From Novipirellula herctigrandis (GTDB lineage Bacteria > Planctomycetota > Planctomycetia > Pirellulales > Pirellulaceae), in contig SJPJ01000001.1 in NCBI GenBank assembly GCA_007859835.1, forward strand, positions 737,440 through 801,439: DNA of 64,000 nt, written 5' to 3'. Below the pieces are notes generated by a model that saw nothing but the letters and a program-made list of their open reading frames with translations, searched no databases and was not told the origin of the DNA. The position numbers and the translations under genes are program-made. Of the stretch, positions 15,501 to 21,500 are shown piece after piece; the first letter of the stretch is position 1; each line of letters begins with the position of its first letter.

Positions 15501-18500
15501 ACGTGTTCACCATTTCTGGTGCGTCGTTGACCGCAGTGACATCAAAGCCGACGTCCTGGCTGATACTCAAACTGCCTGCGTCGGTAGCAGTAAAGGTCAG
15601 AGTTTCACTGCCGTTCCAGTCTGCAGTTGTTGTGATTGTTGCTACGCCGCTCGAGATGCTGACCTGGATATTGGTGTCCCCGGAAACGCTATAGACGAGC
15701 GCATTGTCAGCGGTCTCTGCATCTGCGAAGGCGGCATTCAGGTCGATCGTGTAGTCGGCAAAATCTTCGTCCAAGTTTTGGTCGACAATGGTGGATTCAA
15801 TGGTCGGATTTTCATTGGTACTGCCAACGGTGATGTCAACGCGATCGAGATCCGTTTGAGCAGTATTGATGTGGGCCGCATCGATATTTTCCGATGATCC
15901 GAACAATGTATTGTTGAAATACAGGCTGGCAGTGTCAGTGACAGGGTCATACTCGACCAGGTCGCCGCCGTTAAAAGTTAGACCGCCAAGAGTAGCCGCA
16001 AGGTCCGTGGAGAGGACGATATGGCCGTTATCCAAAATATAGACGGCATCAATATTCTCTCCCGATTCAAACAAAGTCTCGCCATCGAAATAGAGGCTGG
16101 CCGTGTTAGCCACAGGGTCATACTCGACCAGGTCACCCTCCTGGAACGACAACCCGCCAAGGCTGGCCGACAGGGCAGTGGAGAGAACGAAGTGGCCGTT
16201 GTCCAAAACGTGGACGGCATCAATATCCTCTAACGATCCGAACCATGTTTGTCCGTCAAAATAGAGGCTGGCCGTGTCAGCCACAGGGTCATACTCGACC
16301 AGGTCGCCATCCTTAAAGGCCAGACCGCCTAGGGTGGCTGACGAGGTAGTAGAAAGAATGATGTGTCCGTTATCCAAAACGTGGACGGCATCAATGTTTT
16401 CACCCAAAGCAAATAAAGCGCCGTCGAAATCAAGAATTGCGCTATCATCAGCCGGGCTATATTGGATTAAATCATCCGCTGTAAACGCTAACCCGCCCAA
16501 AGTGGCGCTGGTTGCCGCTGACAGGCTGATGATTGGCTCTCCCGTATTGATCTGTATCGAGGCGGTACCATTGAAGTCGGTGTCAGGGTTTAAACTCAGA
16601 CCATCCAGGGCCGTGTTGATAGCGGCGACCGTGCCGATGAAGACCATGGAGGGATCGTTCGTGCCATCTCCAGCAGTGAAAGTCAGGCCGGTGGTACCTG
16701 CCAGGGAGAGGCTGCCATTGGTGGCGGTCAGTATCACCTGGATCGGATTGGAGCCGGCATCCACATCGGAAACTGCGATCAGGTTGTCGTTACCGCCGGA
16801 AAAAACGATTGCAGTATTCACAGGTGTCGTTTGTGATTCAGGCACTGTATTGACCGGCGCATCATTGACTGAAACCGGCTGAATCCCGCCGGAAATTGTG
16901 TTGCTCGTTCCGCCGTCGCCATCGGTGACGTACTCTTCGATCGATCGAACCGACGTCGACGGACTATCCGAAGTATTTTCATACGTCAAGTTGTCCTGGA
17001 CCGCGTTGACGACGTTCAGTGTGGCATTGCTATTGAACGTCACAACCAACGCAGTACTGCCTGTGACAGGACCGGTATAAGTTCCGATGACGGTCCCGCC
17101 GTAGGTTACGTCGGTGCCGCTGATTCCGACCTGGCCTGCACCAGTTCCCTGATTGCGGATGTCGAGTACGTCTTCGGCCAACGCGTTGGACGTCAGTTGC
17201 AGGTGAAGCTGCCCACCGTCGAAGTTCGTGTTGTCGGCGTCGGTGATCGAGCCTGCAGCACCAATCAGGTACGGGCCACTATTTTCGTTGTACGGAAGCG
17301 TCCCGCCGGGTGAACTAATCACGGGTGCCACATTCACATCACCGACCGTGATCGTCAGCACTTCGTTGTACGAATGGCCGAGCGAATCGGTCACTTCCAC
17401 GGTCACGTTGTGCGACGTCGCAATTTCGTAATCCAACGAGGAAGCGACGGTCACTTCGCCGGTCGTATTGTCGATGGCAAAGTGGCCTGCAGCATCGTCC
17501 GTCAGATCGAATGTGTAGGTTGTGCCCGCGATTGGGTGCTCTACTAAGAGCGTTCCGACGGTTGTCCCAATGGTGGCGTCTTCGGACACAGTGAAGCCAT
17601 TTGTTTGGTTGAACAGTTCCTGGACTTCACCTGCGGCCATCGCACCATTGGCGATCAGCAAGTTGTCAATGGCGCCATCGAAGTAGTCATCAGCGGACCA
17701 GTTAGAGCGTCCGATGAAATTGTTATCCCGAACTCCTACGATCGGAGCCACGCCAGTCTGAGTCGCGGCCTGCACACCGTTCACATACAGCACCATATTG
17801 CCGGCATCGTCAACGGTGGCCGCGAAGTGCATCCAGTTGCCGTTGGTGATGGCTCCAACGGCTATCGCTCGATGGGTGTAGACGCCATTCTGTTCGATCG
17901 TGAACGTCAGGTCGTCGGTGCCGAGATAGCGGCCAACGATGATATTTCCGATCCCACCACCGTTCGTTTGCCCGAAGTCGACGATTCGCTCCCAGTTACT
18001 TGTTGAATCGAACCGCACCGAACCCGCAATGGTCATCGCACCGCCGGTCGTGATGCCGGTGATGTCGCCATACTGATTGACGCCGTCAAGGTCGATTGCG
18101 TTGCCACCCGATTGTCCTGTGGTTGGAGTAGGCGTATTGAACAGCGTGATGTCCGCGTCATCGCCCGCATCATCACGTCCCAGGTCGGCAGGATCTGTAA
18201 AGCCGTAGTAGCCCAGGATATCGGCATCGCCTGTGGACGGCACGGCGTAGAGATCTCGCGGCTGATCATCGAGATCATCAACGGCAATCGCCATGACTTC
18301 ATTGTACGTGTTGCCTGCTGCGTCAGCGACTTCGACGGTGACATCATGCGATGTTGCCGTTTCGTAATCCAGTAACGAACCATCGGCGACGGTGATTTCG
18401 CCGGTACTACTGTCGATCTCAAAGCGTCCGCCTGCATCATCGGTTAGCGTGAAAATGAAGTCGGATAGAACTTCACTGGCATCCCATTCGATCACGTAGG

Positions 18501-21500
18501 CGAATGGTCCGTCTGATCCATAATCCAACCAATCTCCATCGGCTTGGATGCGGGCGTAATCCTCTCCCGCGTTGTTCGACTGGCTAAAGGTTGGTGCGTA
18601 GAATCCGGGGGCAGCGGAACCGGCGTCTCCCCCGGTCCAGAATTGGTCGTTTGATTCAACGTTCCCGTCCAGCCAATTCCAGTTACCGTCATTGTTCGTG
18701 TCGAACGTACCTAGCCAAATCTCATTGCCGGTTTCGATGACCTTTTGTTGGAACAGCTGATTCTCATAGTCCGAGTTGACGGTCAACAGTTGCCCAGAGA
18801 CGCCGTTCAAATCCGCTCCCAATGCCCCAGCCAGTGCGGTATTGAAGTCGGTCGTCGAATTGACATGTCGATAGAACTTGCCCGTCCCCGCGTCATACGA
18901 AAGCGTCGGGTCGCTATTCGCGATCGAATCAGGATCGGTCGGCAAAACGTAACCAACCGTTGTTCCGTCAGCGGAGTTCTCACTAACGTGCAAATCATCG
19001 AACGGCGTGCTTGCGACAAAGCCTGCGCCAACCGCGTGTCCAACGCTTAGGTTGTTACCGCTGACGACATCGACGACTTCACTCGAACCGTTGAAGCCGT
19101 CCATTTGCCAATTGGCGACCAGACCGGATGGCAGGCTTCCGCTGTCGAACTTGGCTTGAAAGTTGAAGGAGACTTCTGCTGCGCTGCGAACTTCGTTCCA
19201 GACTCGGACGTCGTAGATGGTGCCGGTGAACACGGTGTTGGTGTATAAATCTCCTGCATCATCAGCATCTTGGCCAACGACCAACTGTGTCGCAGTACCG
19301 TTGTATAGCACATGTCCAGTTCCAACCCCCGTAATCGATTCTGCGTATTCTCCGTCCACATAGAAATGGACGTCACCGTTGGTGTTGTCCCACGAGACGG
19401 CTACGTGATGCTGTCCACCGTCCATTAATTGCGAATAGGTTCCCGAGGTCGTTTGTGGGGCACCATCCGCAACCACAATTTGCAGAGAACCATCGGGATA
19501 GATCGCGACCCCCAATTCGGTGGAAATTCCTCCCTCTTGATAATCAATGATTGGAATGTACCCGCTAGGAACCGAATCGATTTGGAAAGTTGTTTCCAGT
19601 GTCAATTGGGTCAATCCACCAAGCACGGGACGGCCATCGGTAAGATACAGGTAGCTGTCGTTGCCACCATCGGTGTTCAGTTCGATACCGCTGGACAGAT
19701 CGGTCGGCGCGTTGTCCGTTTCGACCAGGTCGTTCAACGAGACGGTAAAGGCTTCGTCGTAGGTATTCGAGTCGACGTCCGTCACGCGAACGGTCAAGGA
19801 ATGGTTCGCGTTGGTTTCGTAATCCAGCAACGATCCATCGGCAACGGTAATCGTGCCCGTGCTGGCGTCGATCGCAAAGGCAGCGGCGACGGTTTGCGAT
19901 TCGATGGCGTAGGTGAGAGCGTCGGTGACGGTGAGAACATCGTCGGCGTCCCATTCGATCACTGACGCGAAGCTGTCTGTGCTGCGTACGTCGTACCACA
20001 CTTCGTCCGTTGCCATGTAGGCGTAGTCCTCATCGGCGTAGTACCCGTTCGCTTCGCCCGCGGACCAATTTTCGTAGGCGTGGTTAGGATTGAAGCCATT
20101 CTCATCACCGCTCCATAGTAGGGCGGCATCACTACCGTTGTTTCGCCACCACCATTCACCTTCAACCGTTTCGTCGGTGGCTCCAATCCAAACACCAATG
20201 GCTCCGGCGATGTCTGCCACATTTCTGACGAGCTGGTTTTCATGGTCGGAATCGATCGTCGCCAGCTGACCGGAAACTCCCGACAAAAGTGTGGACATGG
20301 CTGATGATTCCGCCGATGCCCAGGTTTGTGAGTTCAAATTCGCCTTGTAGAACTTGCCGGTTTCGGCGCTGTAAGTGAGATTGGGGTCGGCAGCCAGCAA
20401 CGCCACGATCTTTGCTTCGCGCTCAGCGTCAATGCCTGTAACGCTGCCGACAACGGTTCCGGTGATCGCATTCTCGTCGACCGCGAAAGTCAACACTGGC
20501 TCGCTGGCAGTAAAGCCGACGTCAGCGACGTGCTCGACCGTCAAGTTGTTTCCGGATACGGTTTCCGTAACGACGGCATTACTAGAAAAATTATCGAATC
20601 GCCAATTGGCGATCATATTCGCTTCGTCATAGGGCAGTGAACTGCGATAACTCGCCGCAATTTCTGCATCGGTCCGTATGTCGTTGAAGAACCTGGCGTC
20701 AAAAAACGTTCCTGAAAACAATTGATCGTTATCGTAGCCGCCGTTCAAGGAATCTTGTTCCTGTCCGAAAACCAGCTCACCGCCTCCGGCAATCGCTTGT
20801 CCTGTGTTGTGTCCGGTGCCACTATCAACCAATACTCCGTCAACAAAGATCTGCCAATCGCCTGCAGCAGAATTCCAGGTCACCGCCAGGGAGTGTTTGT
20901 TGCCGTCTTCCAAAATTCCATAGTCCATTGCCGTCGAAGTGACTTTTGATCCAATATAGACGCTCAGATTGCCAGTGTCCCGGATGATCAACGTGAATTC
21001 GTTGGAGGTTCCTGACGATGCATAGGAAACGAGCGTATTCAACGTTCCTGTATGTGTGGTTGCGAACTGCATTTCATACGTCATTGTCGTCAGCCCGCCG
21101 AGGAGTGTCCCACCATCATCGGCGATCAAGTAGGCGTCATTTCCGCCGTCATGGTTTAGTTTTAATCCACCACCATTTGTAGCACTCGAATGAAGATCGC
21201 TTGGCGGCAGACCCAAAAATTCATAAGCACCGATGTCTGCCGACGCGTCACGAGCCAAACCGCGTTGATCCGTCGCAGGCGGCGTGCCGCCACCCGCGTT
21301 GTAGGCAATGCTGGTTACGTCGATTGCGTGAACATACTGCCCAGAAGATGCGTCAACAGCGAGTGCTGCCAGAGCTGGGTCGCTGCCTAGGATGTCCGTT
21401 CCAACGGTCCCGCTGAAACCGGTATTGTGCTCGATGATGTTGTAGCCGCTACTAACGACCGAGCCGTTGACGTCATTGCCACCAAACTGCGAGACGTTAT

